Of a stretch of 64,000 nt of DNA, positions 37,824-47,078 are shown piece after piece; positions within the stretch are counted from its first letter, which is position 1; each line of letters starts with the position of its first letter. A model generated the notes under the pieces. It saw nothing but the letters and a program-made list of their open reading frames with translations, had not been told where the DNA came from and ran no database searches. Made by a program: the position numbers and the translations under genes. The stretch covers positions 124,001 to 188,000 of the forward strand of contig NZ_VLPK01000006.1 in the NCBI RefSeq assembly GCF_007558865.1. Reading direction: 5' to 3'. The stretch is from Mucilaginibacter corticis. GTDB lineage: Bacteria > Bacteroidota > Bacteroidia > Sphingobacteriales > Sphingobacteriaceae.

Positions 37824-38657
37824 ATGGCTATAATGGATTCAAAAAAAATTATTGCTATTCTCATTTTACTGATCTGTGTTAAAACTACCCTGGCCCAGGA
37901 TCTCAGCTTATATCAAAAGGCGCTGTTTATCCAAGGCAAAGACACCCTGCGTTACCGGATACTCTATCCTGAAAAGTACAATTCGAAAAAAGTCTACCCT
38001 TTGATCATTTACCTGCATGGCGCCGGTTTCAGGGGAAATAATAATGAACGTCAACTCGGTATAGGCAGTAAATATTACGGGGTAGCCAAGGATTTTTTAA
38101 GGGATTCCGTCCGCAAAAAATACCAGGCCATCATCGTTTTCCCACAATGCCCGACCGACAGCACCTGGAACAAATTTCCGCCTTCGCCTCCATTTGATAC
38201 CACCGTAGCGGTTAACCACCAAATGAATACGATGGCACTTACGACACCAGAACGGCTGGTCAAACTATTAATGGACAGTTTGGCCGGGCATCATATCGCG
38301 GACCCTAAAAGGATTTACCTGGGCGGCACTTCACTCGGCGCTTTTGGCGCGTACGATCTGGTGATTCATTATCCCGATTATTTCGCGGCCTTTTTCCCGT
38401 TGTGCGGGCAGGCCAATGTCGATTTATATCCTAAAGTAGCAGCTAAGGTTCCAATCTGGATATTTCACGGTGCGATCGACGATGTGATCAACATCTGGCC
38501 CGACCGCGCCCTGATCAAAGCCCTGCGGCAAGACGGCGCCAAAAATGCCAGGTACACGGAACTCCCAGGTTTGAAACACGATATTGAAGCCCGGGTGTTT
38601 GCGGAACCGGCTTTATTTTCGTGGCTGTTTTCGTTTAAGAATAACTCGAAAAAGTAA
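37824..38657 (+). CDS. Secreted alpha/beta-hydrolase (esterase/PHB-depolymerase-like)
   Basis: 277 residues with signal peptide ending TTLAQ. Oxyanion region YPLIIYLHGAGFRG, nucleophile in LGGTSLGAFGAYD, acid in HGAIDDVI and histidine in PGLKHDIEARVF; the triad is complete. Similar small exported hydrolases act as esterases in polysaccharide loci. It is encoded on the opposite strand to the surrounding locus, convergent with the sigma gene (42-bp gap). Confidence 0.85.
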   Translation: MAIMDSKKIIAILILLICVKTTLAQDLSLYQKALFIQGKDTLRYRILYPEKYNSKKVYPLIIYLHGAGFRGNNNERQLGIGSKYYGVAKDFLRDSVRKKYQAIIVFPQCPTDSTWNKFPPSPPFDTTVAVNHQMNTMALTTPERLVKLLMDSLAGHHIADPKRIYLGGTSLGAFGAYDLVIHYPDYFAAFFPLCGQANVDLYPKVAAKVPIWIFHGAIDDVINIWPDRALIKALRQDGAKNARYTELPGLKHDIEARVFAEPALFSWLFSFKNNSKK

Positions 38658-38699
38658 AACGATCTGCAAATAATGAATCACCTGATCATGCAAACTCGT

Positions 38700-39272
38700 T
38701 TAGAAAAGCATCACGGTCAGCAGGTCGGCGAGCTTGAGGCGGAGCAATTTGACGGCATTGTAGACCTGCTGTTTAGCGGCAGCTTCGGAGATCCCCAGCT
38801 GCGCGGCTACTTCTTCATAGCCCAGCTCCTGCTGCTTCCGCAGGATAAAAGCCCTGCGCATATTCTCGGGTAACAAGGCGATCTCCTTTTCCACGAGCGC
38901 GAACAGTTCCTTTTCAATTACCAGGTCATCCGAAGGGCAGCGCCCCTGCTCCACGAAAGCCATCGCCGAATCCACATAACGTTCCACGACTTCCTGGTGC
39001 GAGATCTCATCGAGGATGCGGTTGCGCACGGCGCGGTACAGATAACCCGATAAGGTGCCGGATAGTTGCAGCGATTCCCGGTTCTGCCAGACTTTGAGGA
39101 GCACATCCTGCACGACATCCATGGCGCGGTCACGGTCGCCGAGCATGCGGTAGGCGTGTGCCACGAGTACACGGTTGAAGCGCAAAAAAATCTCGGTATA
39201 GGCGCCGGCATCACCTGACCTTAATAGGCCGGCAAGTTCGCTGTCCGTCAATATTTTCAGGTGTTGTGGCAT
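38700..39272 (-). CDS. ECF-type RNA polymerase sigma-70 factor
   Basis: 190 residues from the ATG at 39272; the frame stays open 49 codons upstream but that part has no sigma similarity. Region 2 (FLRFNRVLVAHAYRMLGDRDRAMDVVQDVLLKVWQ) and region 4 (LLPENMRRAFILRKQQELGYEEVAAQLGISEAAAKQQVYNAVKLLR) are intact. The probable partner is the FecR at 35210-36313, although three genes lie between. It could also be an orphan. Confidence 0.92.
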   Translation of the reverse strand: MPQHLKILTDSELAGLLRSGDAGAYTEIFLRFNRVLVAHAYRMLGDRDRAMDVVQDVLLKVWQNRESLQLSGTLSGYLYRAVRNRILDEISHQEVVERYVDSAMAFVEQGRCPSDDLVIEKELFALVEKEIALLPENMRRAFILRKQQELGYEEVAAQLGISEAAAKQQVYNAVKLLRLKLADLLTVMLF

Positions 39273-39514
39273 AATGGCAAAACGAATATAAAAAGATTTT
39301 GGGGGGAATGCAAAAAGCGGGATTGCTTTATCGTTCACGGTGCTGCCTTGATCGACGGATGATTGATTGAAACTTAAGAATGTTTTGGGGTATGGATTTT
39401 TTGCAACATTGCCTATCATTTAATGTGCGCCGGAGATGATAGGCCGCTGATCAATTATTAAGAATGTTTTATGACTAAGAATTTACGGTTTGGAAAAACA
39501 TCCGCTCACCGCCC

Positions 39515-39576
39515 TGACTAATTTTCTCAGCTTGCGCAAAGTGCTTCGCCCCTTGCTGACCTTCGAAAATTAGTCA
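39515..39576. repeat. 12-bp inverted repeat with nested pairing in a gene-poor stretch
   Basis: TGACTAATTTTC (39515-39526) and its exact complement GAAAATTAGTCA (39565-39576), with TCAGC / GCTGA nested inside. It lies in the 39273-40271 gap, where I see no credible gene; minus-strand 39574-39768 is open but has no recognisable content. The rest of the gap holds repeat copy C. Confidence 0.5.
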
Positions 39577-40060
39577 TGACGGATCGCCGTGAAAATTGGT
39601 GAAGCATCGTTGTTCATCATCGCTTATTGACCTATCGGTGGCTGATAAATTGCTAAAAATATTTTTATGATTAAGAAATTGAGGATTGATCTCTTTTAAA
39701 TCAACCGTCTTTCTCAATTCTCGCTTCCTCACACCGCATCCGGTTTTCAACCCATATGCGGGGTTCATCTACAGGTTTGCTACAGTGAGCAACGTCTTTT
39801 TTCCCTCCAGCTTACTCTCTCTCATTTTTACGCTTAAACACCCCTTAATTTTTGAAAGGAATTTGCAAAGGGCAGCCGGGTGCATGTCTGTGCAGTTGGG
39901 GGCTGTTTATATACCCTTTGCGGGTTTCTTTCAAATTTACTTTTGTTGTGCGTAAAGATGAATCATCACGTGAGTTTTGGGTTGAGATAAAAATTCAACT
40001 TAGAGATCAAATTTCGTAGAGTTGTAAGCCAATTTTAAATTCCGATGTCATTTATCGTCT

Positions 40061-40204
40061 CATTCCGCGAATGCAATAGATTGACTCCGTAACACTTCGA
40101 CCACGCTAACTTATTGATGGATAGCAGTGACTTGAAATATCCGACTAAACTAATCAGTGCTTTATAGCCAACGAAATTTGCTGGTCAAGAATCTCTGAAT
40201 TTCC
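40061..40204 (+). repeat. Dispersed intergenic repeat, copy C
   Basis: Starts CATTCCGCGAATGCAATAGA, continues GACTCCGTAACACTTCGACC and ends CTGAATTTCC. It aligns to copy B along most of its length and to the inverted copy D (46736-46875), particularly over ACGGAGTCAAT and GCATTCGC. It lies about 70 bp beyond the stop of the FN3 lipoprotein. Confidence 0.6.
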
Positions 40205-40271
40205 AATCTTCTAAGAAAACTGGAAATCTTCGAATCCTTTTTACAGGGGAAGATAACAATGTAATTGGGGG

Positions 40272-40985
40272 CTATTGGTTAATTGTAAATTTGTAGATAT
40301 CAGAAGTGGAGGTATTACCTTTAGAATCTGTAGTGATAATTTTCCAGTAATATGTATTCCCGGGGCTTACCGTGATATTGTTCAAAAATTGATCGGAGAG
40401 ACCGCTTTTTAATAGCGGTGGATCCGCGGCTGTACCCAAATAAACATTATAACTTGCAATATCGTTATCCGCGTCACTTCCGGTCCAGCTTAAGTCAACT
40501 GTCTCCGTACCTGTGGCGAATGTTTGCGCAAAAGACGGCGTGAGCAGTGTGGCAGGGAACGGGCTGTAGCTGGTTATGCCAGGTCCGGCAACATAGAATT
40601 TCCAGGTATCACTGCTTGCTGTTTGCACATTTTTTTCAGATTTGGATACTATTGACCAGGCATAGGGCGTGTTTTTAAGCAGGGTTGCTTTAAACTGATT
40701 AGTTGTGCTGCTTTGCTTGCTTACCGTACCCGTAAGTAGATCTTTGATATCAATTTCATAGCTATCGGCATTTGCGGCAGCGCTCCAGGTTAAAATAATG
40801 TTAGTTTGGGTGTCTGAAACGACGTCACCCGCATTACAAAGCGAGTTTTGCGCGGGAAAAGTGAGTGTAGCCGCAGCAGGCACCGGCGCTTCCGGGACGG
40901 GTTTTGGATCCGGCGACGAGCTTTTCTTTCCGCAGGCTGTAAGTAACAGGACACTTAAAAGGAAAATATATTTTTTTACTTTCAT
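40272..40985 (-). CDS. Exported lipoprotein with two fibronectin-III-like domains
   Basis: 237 residues. Signal MKVKKYIFLLSVLLLTACGKK has a lipobox cysteine; a Pro/Ser-rich linker follows. Two beta domains of about 95 residues each carry FN3-like motifs: LTWSAAANADSYEIDI with YAWSIVSKS, and LSWTGSDADNDIASYNVYLG with YYWKIITTDSKGN. It overlaps the upstream T9SS gene by 4 bp (ATGA), so the pair is translationally coupled. No catalytic motif. Probable surface adhesin or binding partner. Confidence 0.8.
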   Translation of the reverse strand: MKVKKYIFLLSVLLLTACGKKSSSPDPKPVPEAPVPAAATLTFPAQNSLCNAGDVVSDTQTNIILTWSAAANADSYEIDIKDLLTGTVSKQSSTTNQFKATLLKNTPYAWSIVSKSEKNVQTASSDTWKFYVAGPGITSYSPFPATLLTPSFAQTFATGTETVDLSWTGSDADNDIASYNVYLGTAADPPLLKSGLSDQFLNNITVSPGNTYYWKIITTDSKGNTSTSDIYKFTINQ

Positions 40986-43900
40986 TGCTTCACCATTTTA
41001 AAGACGCTAACCTTATCATCAGCAGAGAGTTTCAGGAAAAATACGCCGCGTTTCAAATTGCCAGCATCTATCGTAAGGACACCCGATGCGTTTTTAAAGC
41101 TACCCGAGTAAACCAGCTTGTTCATTTTGTCATAAAGCGAAATGAAGGCGTTTTTAACAATATCATTTCCCAGGTTCACATTGATCGTATTTTCAAAAGG
41201 ATTTGGAAAAGGTACCAGGCGGTCCGCGGTAACAATTGTCGTGCTTTTTTCTCCCTGGCAGGGTTTATCTGAATTCACAACGAGCTTGTTTACGCCGTTT
41301 TGAAGTTTTAAGGTAAGCTGACTTTCCGTTGTGGAATGCGTTACCCCGTTCAGCGTGACGTTGTAAGCATTGCCGCCGTCCAGCGAAACAACCACCTGAT
41401 TCGTGTTTTTAATTACCGCTGTATACAATGACAGGTCCTTCGGCTCGCTGATCACTGCTGTAAAACATTGTTTGTAGTTTGCCTGGCCTTCCACTGTGAT
41501 ACAGATATCGTAATTGCCCGGAGCGAGGTTACCAACCGTAGTGGCCGTATTAAAGGGATAAACATTAGATGTTCCATTTGCTGTTATAGTAGCGGTGTAA
41601 TTGAAGTTTTGGGCAGCTGTGATACCAATACTTCCATTTGCAGAACCCTTACAGGTGACGCTGGTATTCGTAATAGTGAAGTTCGTAGCGGGCAGGTCAA
41701 AAGCGACATGGACAGTCACCGGCGCAGAGATTTGCTGCAACCCGTTCAAAGCTATGCCGGCCGTGTATGAACCGCTTTCTGTCGCGGTAAAGCTTGCGCT
41801 ATTAGCTCCGCTGATGGCTAAGCCGTTTTTATACCACTTAAATGTATATCCCGCTTCCTGATTTGCCGTTAAAACTACGCTTCCTCCCGATAATAGCTCC
41901 AGGGGACCTGATGCTGTTATCGTTGCCGCCGGTAAGAAACTGAAGCCGTCGAATGTAACGGATCCGCCGGGAGCAGAAACAGACACCGTTCCCCCTGCAC
42001 CTGAACCGACGATGGCTGTGATACTGGTCGCAGAATTGATGGTGAAGGAGCTGGCGGGAATACCACCAAAGCTTACCGCTGTCGCGCCTGTCAATCCGGT
42101 TCCCGTTATCGTTACAGTAGACCCCGGCTTTCCTGTAAGCGGATCAACAGAGGCTATGCTGGGCTTTGGCAGGTAAATGAAACCCGGCATGGTACTGGAG
42201 CCTCCTGGTGAAGTTACGGAAATACCACCGCTGGCACCATTACCAACTACCGCGGTGATCGAAGTAGCTGAAGTTATTGCGTACGAGGTTGCGGGGGTAT
42301 TGCCAAAATTGACTGCAGTCACGCCTGTGAAGCCGGTACCTGTTATTTTCACGGTATCCCCGCTTTTCGCTTCAGAAGGCTTAAATGCCGTGATAACCGG
42401 AACAACGACAGGTGCAACAATTTTTATGGTTGCTTCTGCACCATTCTTAGCATTTTCTGTATTGCCCGCATTGTCCGTAGCTATGCAGTAAAAACTATAG
42501 GTTGAATCTCTTTTGCCTGTAAATGCGCCGGATGTCGCGGTTGTATGAACGTTCCACAGGAAGTAAGAACTATTATTTACCGCATAATAAATATCGTAAT
42601 GTCTTATTCCGGACAAATTATCGGTCCCTGCCCAGTTGACGGTAAATGTCGTGTCCGAACTCGTGGCCGGCAATGATTTTATTTTGCTGAGCGGTGATAC
42701 CAGGTCAAAAACATTGTTCCAAGTATTCGTCGGGATTACCGGGTTATGGTCAAATGTTATAAAAGCCTGGTTGTTTAGCTTTGAGCCAGTGTTATAGCCT
42801 GCCTTTGCTGCAACCTGGTAGGAAACTAATCCCTGTCCTTGTGGAGCGGATATATCCGGTGGTAAAAAGCCGGCAAGGGCATTGGTGGTAACCTGGTTAG
42901 TCGCCGGGTCGATACTGAAAAATTTCCACTGGGCGATACCCGACAACGTGTCAAAGCTTGCCACTACACGGGCTTTTACACTGTATTTGCCCACGAAATC
43001 AAAATCGTGTATAAAAGATTTGACCGGTGCGGAAAATTTATAAGTAGAGTCTCCTATGGTAACCGAAGTAAAGCCAAAAGTATTCAAGTCATAGTCGCTT
43101 TTCCTGAGTGTATCAAGTACGGTGACCGTTTGTGCATTTAAATTTGAACTGGGTTTATTTTCAAAATTGACGGTGTAATCAAGTACTGGCTGATTGGTAT
43201 AATGCTGCGCGGACTGATCCCCGGGACCGTAAAGCGCGTTAGGGTCGAACGCGTTTCCCACGATTACGCTTAAAAACCTGCTGATCTTAAAATTAAAGGC
43301 TTCATCACACTCTCTCAGCGTTTGCAAAACTGTAAAAATATTAGCTTCCTTATCCGCAAATTCTTGCACTTCGGTAAGTTTAGCGTCGATATTGATGGCC
43401 GCTTCTAAAGGTGCACTATTCTTTGCTAAGAACGCAGAAATAACACCGGCTGCGGTAGTGACCACTCTGGTACAACCCAGAAACCGTTTGATTACGGCAG
43501 CGTGTATGGTTCCGAAATCAACGAATTTGCCATATGTAAGCACTTTAGGGTCTTTTGCTGACTCATCAACAAAGCGGTTATATGCCGGGCTTAAATCGCT
43601 TGGGCCAAAGCAGGAAAAAATTCCTGTCAGGTCTTTATCTTTACCAAGTCCGTATTTCTCAATAACGTAATCCAAACCGGCTTCAGCTATTTTTATGCCA
43701 CATGTTGCAGCACTATTAATAAGCGCGGAATAATCCGTGTTACCTGATGGACTATACGATAAATACGGTGTACCCATGCTGCAAACGATTTCCGGCGTTG
43801 AATGTAACGAAGTGGTATCAGGCAGATGGAATATGACATCCATAGTACCGCTGCTATTGGCCGGTATCTTGGGCAGGAGAACCATTCTGTAACTGGTATT

Positions 43901-45385
43901 CGATACATCGTCATTGATAGTCGTCGGATGTCCGTCATTAGCCAAACCAAGGTTTTCAAAACCCGGCACACTTTCTATATCAAAAAGCGGGCGCTGTATA
44001 TCGATATTTGTCCCTTTCGGTAGTCCGCCGATAAATATCGGAACTAATCCGACATCAGTATTACCGCTATTTGTATAGGTCACGGTATAGACCTGGTTAA
44101 AACCGATACGCAAGATGCGGTCGCCGGAGATGGCTACTGAAAGATTGACTGGGCCACCCTGTTCGATAGTGAAAGCTCTGTAAAGTGTATCGCTTTTGCC
44201 CCCGGGAAATATAGCAACAACATCCCACAATCCGGGAGTTTGCTTGCTCAGATCGAATGTTGCAACCGCCAGGCCTACATCTTGAATATTCAGGTTTTGT
44301 GTCGGTATGTGCTGGCCGTTATGATTTAAAAAAACCTGTGTGCCAGTGATAAAGCCTGAACCCTGAAGATTAACTGTAACCGGACCAGTATTGCCGCCGC
44401 GATTCGCATAAATGCTTTTTAAACCGTCAACGCTAATAGTCTTGACAACCGTATCGGAATTGCAAAAATTGGTCGTGATCAGCTTTACCTTATAATTGGC
44501 CTGTGCCGCATATTGGTGCAAAGCCACCGGTATGCTGTCTTTTGCTCCGTCTCCAAAATCCCAGCTATATTTGTAACTGCTGTTTTTTGCGCTATCCGCT
44601 GTAAAGTTTACTTTAAAATCGGATTGCACAAAGCTAAAGCCTGCGTCTGCCAATTTTTGGCTGCATACTTTTACTGTAGTGGTTTTAACCAAGCTTTGCA
44701 CGCCGCTTACACTGACCGCATAAATCTGCATGGTGTACTGCTGGTCCGCCGGGAGGTCGCTTAAATCGGCTTTAAAATTAAGATCGACCGAAGTCGCAGG
44801 CGTCGCGATAGGATAAGTATGTAAAGGCGATTCAAAACCAGCCCTGACAAAATTATACTTGATCGCGGCTATTTTCTCCAATCCGGATGGTTTTACAAAA
44901 AACAACTGTTGGCTGCTTACCGACCAGGAACCTTTGTTGTCGAGCGTACGCACGTAAATGATATGCGTACCGGTACTTAACCGGGTAAGATTGACGTTGA
45001 AATTAGTACTGAGTACGGTCTGTCCAGCTTGTATGCTTACAGCTGTCCCCATACCAATTCCGGGATCTTTATCTATGAAATATTCTATTTTCGATATCGT
45101 AACGTTTTTTGTGCTGATCGCTGTGTTATAAAAGGTATTGTAACTGCTGAGCGACCAATGCCCGGCTGCATCCCTGGCCCTGACATAGAGTGTATGTAAT
45201 CCCTCCTGAATATTAGCCAACGGCACATTGAACCGGGTTGATACATCATTCCCAGTCGTAATTGTTATCGCCGATGCCTTTCCAAAACCAGGATCTGTAT
45301 CGATAAAGTATTCTGCTTTATTGATCTGTGCTATCGCCGGGAACCAAATAATGACCAGCAATAGCAGCGTTAATTTGCCGCGCAT
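40982..45385 (-). CDS. Large secreted multidomain protein with T9SS C-terminal sorting domain
   Basis: 1467 residues with an N-terminal signal (LTLLLLVIIWFPAIAQ). Two N-terminal repeats (KAEYFIDTDPGFGKA, KIEYFIDKDPGIGMG), a PKD-like domain (YKYSWDFGDGAKDS), DUF11-like stretches, an Ig-like segment, two IPT/TIG domains (SGDTVKITGTGFTGVTAVNFG; PGSTVTITGTGLTGATAVSFG) and a type A sorting domain in the last 75 residues (PFPNPFENTINV ... LKRGVFFLKL). It is exported by the type IX system to the cell surface. No enzyme motif was seen, so an adhesion role is likely. Confidence 0.88.
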   Translation of the reverse strand: MRGKLTLLLLVIIWFPAIAQINKAEYFIDTDPGFGKASAITITTGNDVSTRFNVPLANIQEGLHTLYVRARDAAGHWSLSSYNTFYNTAISTKNVTISKIEYFIDKDPGIGMGTAVSIQAGQTVLSTNFNVNLTRLSTGTHIIYVRTLDNKGSWSVSSQQLFFVKPSGLEKIAAIKYNFVRAGFESPLHTYPIATPATSVDLNFKADLSDLPADQQYTMQIYAVSVSGVQSLVKTTTVKVCSQKLADAGFSFVQSDFKVNFTADSAKNSSYKYSWDFGDGAKDSIPVALHQYAAQANYKVKLITTNFCNSDTVVKTISVDGLKSIYANRGGNTGPVTVNLQGSGFITGTQVFLNHNGQHIPTQNLNIQDVGLAVATFDLSKQTPGLWDVVAIFPGGKSDTLYRAFTIEQGGPVNLSVAISGDRILRIGFNQVYTVTYTNSGNTDVGLVPIFIGGLPKGTNIDIQRPLFDIESVPGFENLGLANDGHPTTINDDVSNTSYRMVLLPKIPANSSGTMDVIFHLPDTTSLHSTPEIVCSMGTPYLSYSPSGNTDYSALINSAATCGIKIAEAGLDYVIEKYGLGKDKDLTGIFSCFGPSDLSPAYNRFVDESAKDPKVLTYGKFVDFGTIHAAVIKRFLGCTRVVTTAAGVISAFLAKNSAPLEAAINIDAKLTEVQEFADKEANIFTVLQTLRECDEAFNFKISRFLSVIVGNAFDPNALYGPGDQSAQHYTNQPVLDYTVNFENKPSSNLNAQTVTVLDTLRKSDYDLNTFGFTSVTIGDSTYKFSAPVKSFIHDFDFVGKYSVKARVVASFDTLSGIAQWKFFSIDPATNQVTTNALAGFLPPDISAPQGQGLVSYQVAAKAGYNTGSKLNNQAFITFDHNPVIPTNTWNNVFDLVSPLSKIKSLPATSSDTTFTVNWAGTDNLSGIRHYDIYYAVNNSSYFLWNVHTTATSGAFTGKRDSTYSFYCIATDNAGNTENAKNGAEATIKIVAPVVVPVITAFKPSEAKSGDTVKITGTGFTGVTAVNFGNTPATSYAITSATSITAVVGNGASGGISVTSPGGSSTMPGFIYLPKPSIASVDPLTGKPGSTVTITGTGLTGATAVSFGGIPASSFTINSATSITAIVGSGAGGTVSVSAPGGSVTFDGFSFLPAATITASGPLELLSGGSVVLTANQEAGYTFKWYKNGLAISGANSASFTATESGSYTAGIALNGLQQISAPVTVHVAFDLPATNFTITNTSVTCKGSANGSIGITAAQNFNYTATITANGTSNVYPFNTATTVGNLAPGNYDICITVEGQANYKQCFTAVISEPKDLSLYTAVIKNTNQVVVSLDGGNAYNVTLNGVTHSTTESQLTLKLQNGVNKLVVNSDKPCQGEKSTTIVTADRLVPFPNPFENTINVNLGNDIVKNAFISLYDKMNKLVYSGSFKNASGVLTIDAGNLKRGVFFLKLSADDKVSVFKMVKQ

Positions 45386-45395
45386 ATTTTACAGG

Positions 45396-46418
45396 TTATT
45401 GGTTGGCCCTTGCTTTGATCGTTACGTTCAGCCCGTCAGCTTTACTGGCTACCGCGTCGGCCTGTAATTCATAAACTGAGGGAATGGGCGGAATACCGGA
45501 TAATACGTAAGGAGCGGCACTGCCGAAGACGCCGGGCTCCTCCCCATTATAACCCGCCTTTGCGAACGCGGACCCCGCTACAATTTTGTACTGTCCGTCG
45601 GGGCTGTTATTTGAAGCGGACACACCAACAAATAACTTGTCACTGCTGCCATAACTCTGATTGGTCGCAATGCTGTTAAATTGCGTGCCCAGCGTAAGGT
45701 TATTTTGAATAGCGCTGGAAGTGATCGTAGGGACAGCCGTACTGGTCAGTATATTGCTTCTGAAGGAGGATGTCGACAAGGTAACAACATTGGTAAAAAT
45801 ATTATGCTCAACTATGGCGAACACTCTCGGCACTGTCGGACTGGAGCTCACATTGATCCCATTATCAATGATATTGTTTTTTAAAATGGCACCGCTGAGC
45901 GTCAGGTTAGAGTTGTAGACATTTATCGGACCAGTGATATAATTTTGTATCACAATTAAGCTGGTAATATTGCCCGTAATGAGTATGCCATTGGCAAGGT
46001 AACACCGGATAATAGAAATTCCGTCAACTGCCACATAAGGACAATTATTAGAATTCGTGTTCAAAAATAAAAGACCTATAATAGCTGAACCTTCTGAACC
46101 TGAATTGAAATTGATCTGGTTAACGACGGCAGACAGCGCATTGGCCTGGCCCCCGTTTTGTGTCAGGAAAAAGCCTGTGCCAATGATCACCAAAGGTTTG
46201 GAGCAGTTTAACAACGCATATGGTTTAATGGTGCCTTCTACCAGTAAGGTGTCCCCTCCGGCCGCGGCATCATGCGCTTCCTGAAGTGTGGCAAATATAT
46301 TTTTGGTTTTATCCGTGGCCAGGGTATTATTAACTCTTTTGGTTCCGGCCAGAAGAGCCGTGCTTAAAAAGATAAACAGCAATAAAAAAGCAAATTTTAA
46401 TGAGGTATAAAGATTCAT
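45396..46418 (-). CDS. Secreted right-handed beta-helix-like protein
   Basis: 340 residues with signal peptide (LLLFIFLSTALLAGT). The body is a run of short Asn/Ile/Val-rich strands (INVYNSNLTLSGAILKNNIIDNGINV, VEHNIFTNVV, FRSNILTS) typical of parallel beta-helices. The opening IFATLQEAHDAAAGGDTLLVEG resembles the start of pectate-lyase-like helices. No catalytic residues stand out. It ends 10 bp before the T9SS gene on the same strand, so it opens a three-gene operon. Confidence 0.75.
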   Translation of the reverse strand: MNLYTSLKFAFLLLFIFLSTALLAGTKRVNNTLATDKTKNIFATLQEAHDAAAGGDTLLVEGTIKPYALLNCSKPLVIIGTGFFLTQNGGQANALSAVVNQINFNSGSEGSAIIGLLFLNTNSNNCPYVAVDGISIIRCYLANGILITGNITSLIVIQNYITGPINVYNSNLTLSGAILKNNIIDNGINVSSSPTVPRVFAIVEHNIFTNVVTLSTSSFRSNILTSTAVPTITSSAIQNNLTLGTQFNSIATNQSYGSSDKLFVGVSASNNSPDGQYKIVAGSAFAKAGYNGEEPGVFGSAAPYVLSGIPPIPSVYELQADAVASKADGLNVTIKARANQ

Positions 46419-46735
46419 GTGACAGGAATTAGATGTTTTAAAAATAAAATATTTTTCTATAATAAAAAAATATTTTCAGCGTTATGGGGCACTGCACTTC
46501 GGATTTAAATAATTATTGATGGAACTAAATTGACTTTACTGTGCCCTGAAGGTCAGCACAACGAGAGAGAGGATATCGATGAGTCGTTTCATAGGTCTAT
46601 TGATCAGTAAGTTTGTATAATAGCCAGGTTGCGATTTGTTCCGTCGCAAGCCAGCCGCGACAGCAGGGCATCTCAAAATGCGATATGTCCGCAGGTCGTA
46701 TCCCTCGTATCCGGGTGAAGACGTGCCTTAACAGG

Positions 46736-46875
46736 AGATTCCAAAAAGCTTGACCATGCAATTCCGTTGCCTATAGACCACAGATTTGTGTAGTTGGATT
46801 TTTCAGTTGTTTCTTTAAATAGATAAGTCAGCATAGTCAAAGGTACGGAGTCAATTCTTGCATTCGCAGAATGAG
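46736..46875 (-). repeat. Dispersed intergenic repeat, copy D (inverted)
   Basis: Reverse-complement match to copy C: GGTACGGAGTCAATTCTTGC followed by ATTCGCAGAATGAG, plus CTTGACCATGCAATTCCG and CTATAGACCAC in the same order. It lies in the 660-bp gap 46419-47078, in which I see no gene. Confidence 0.6.
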
Positions 46876-47078
46876 TTGGTTAATGACCTTAAGCGCGTTG
46901 ATCGATTAGTTTCATAAAAAAGCTGCATTTATTTCTTGCTGAAAATCGTTAGAGGCATGTATAGACCCCAGATCAATAGGTCCTGTTTGTCATTGCTAAA
47001 GCTTTTATAGGCTATAGTTCCTGCGGCGGGGTAATTCTTGGAGTATTGCAGATGAATGGCCATTAAGGAAAATGACAC

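Noticed and set aside
39574..39768. 64-codon minus-strand frame near the inverted repeat
   Set aside because: Overlaps the inverted repeat, no domain and no sensible start context.
41000..45300. Repetitive stretches in the T9SS gene as a CRISPR-like or DNA repeat array
   Set aside because: The similarity is between protein domains (paired IPT/TIG and N-terminal repeats) in one open frame, not regular spaced DNA repeats.
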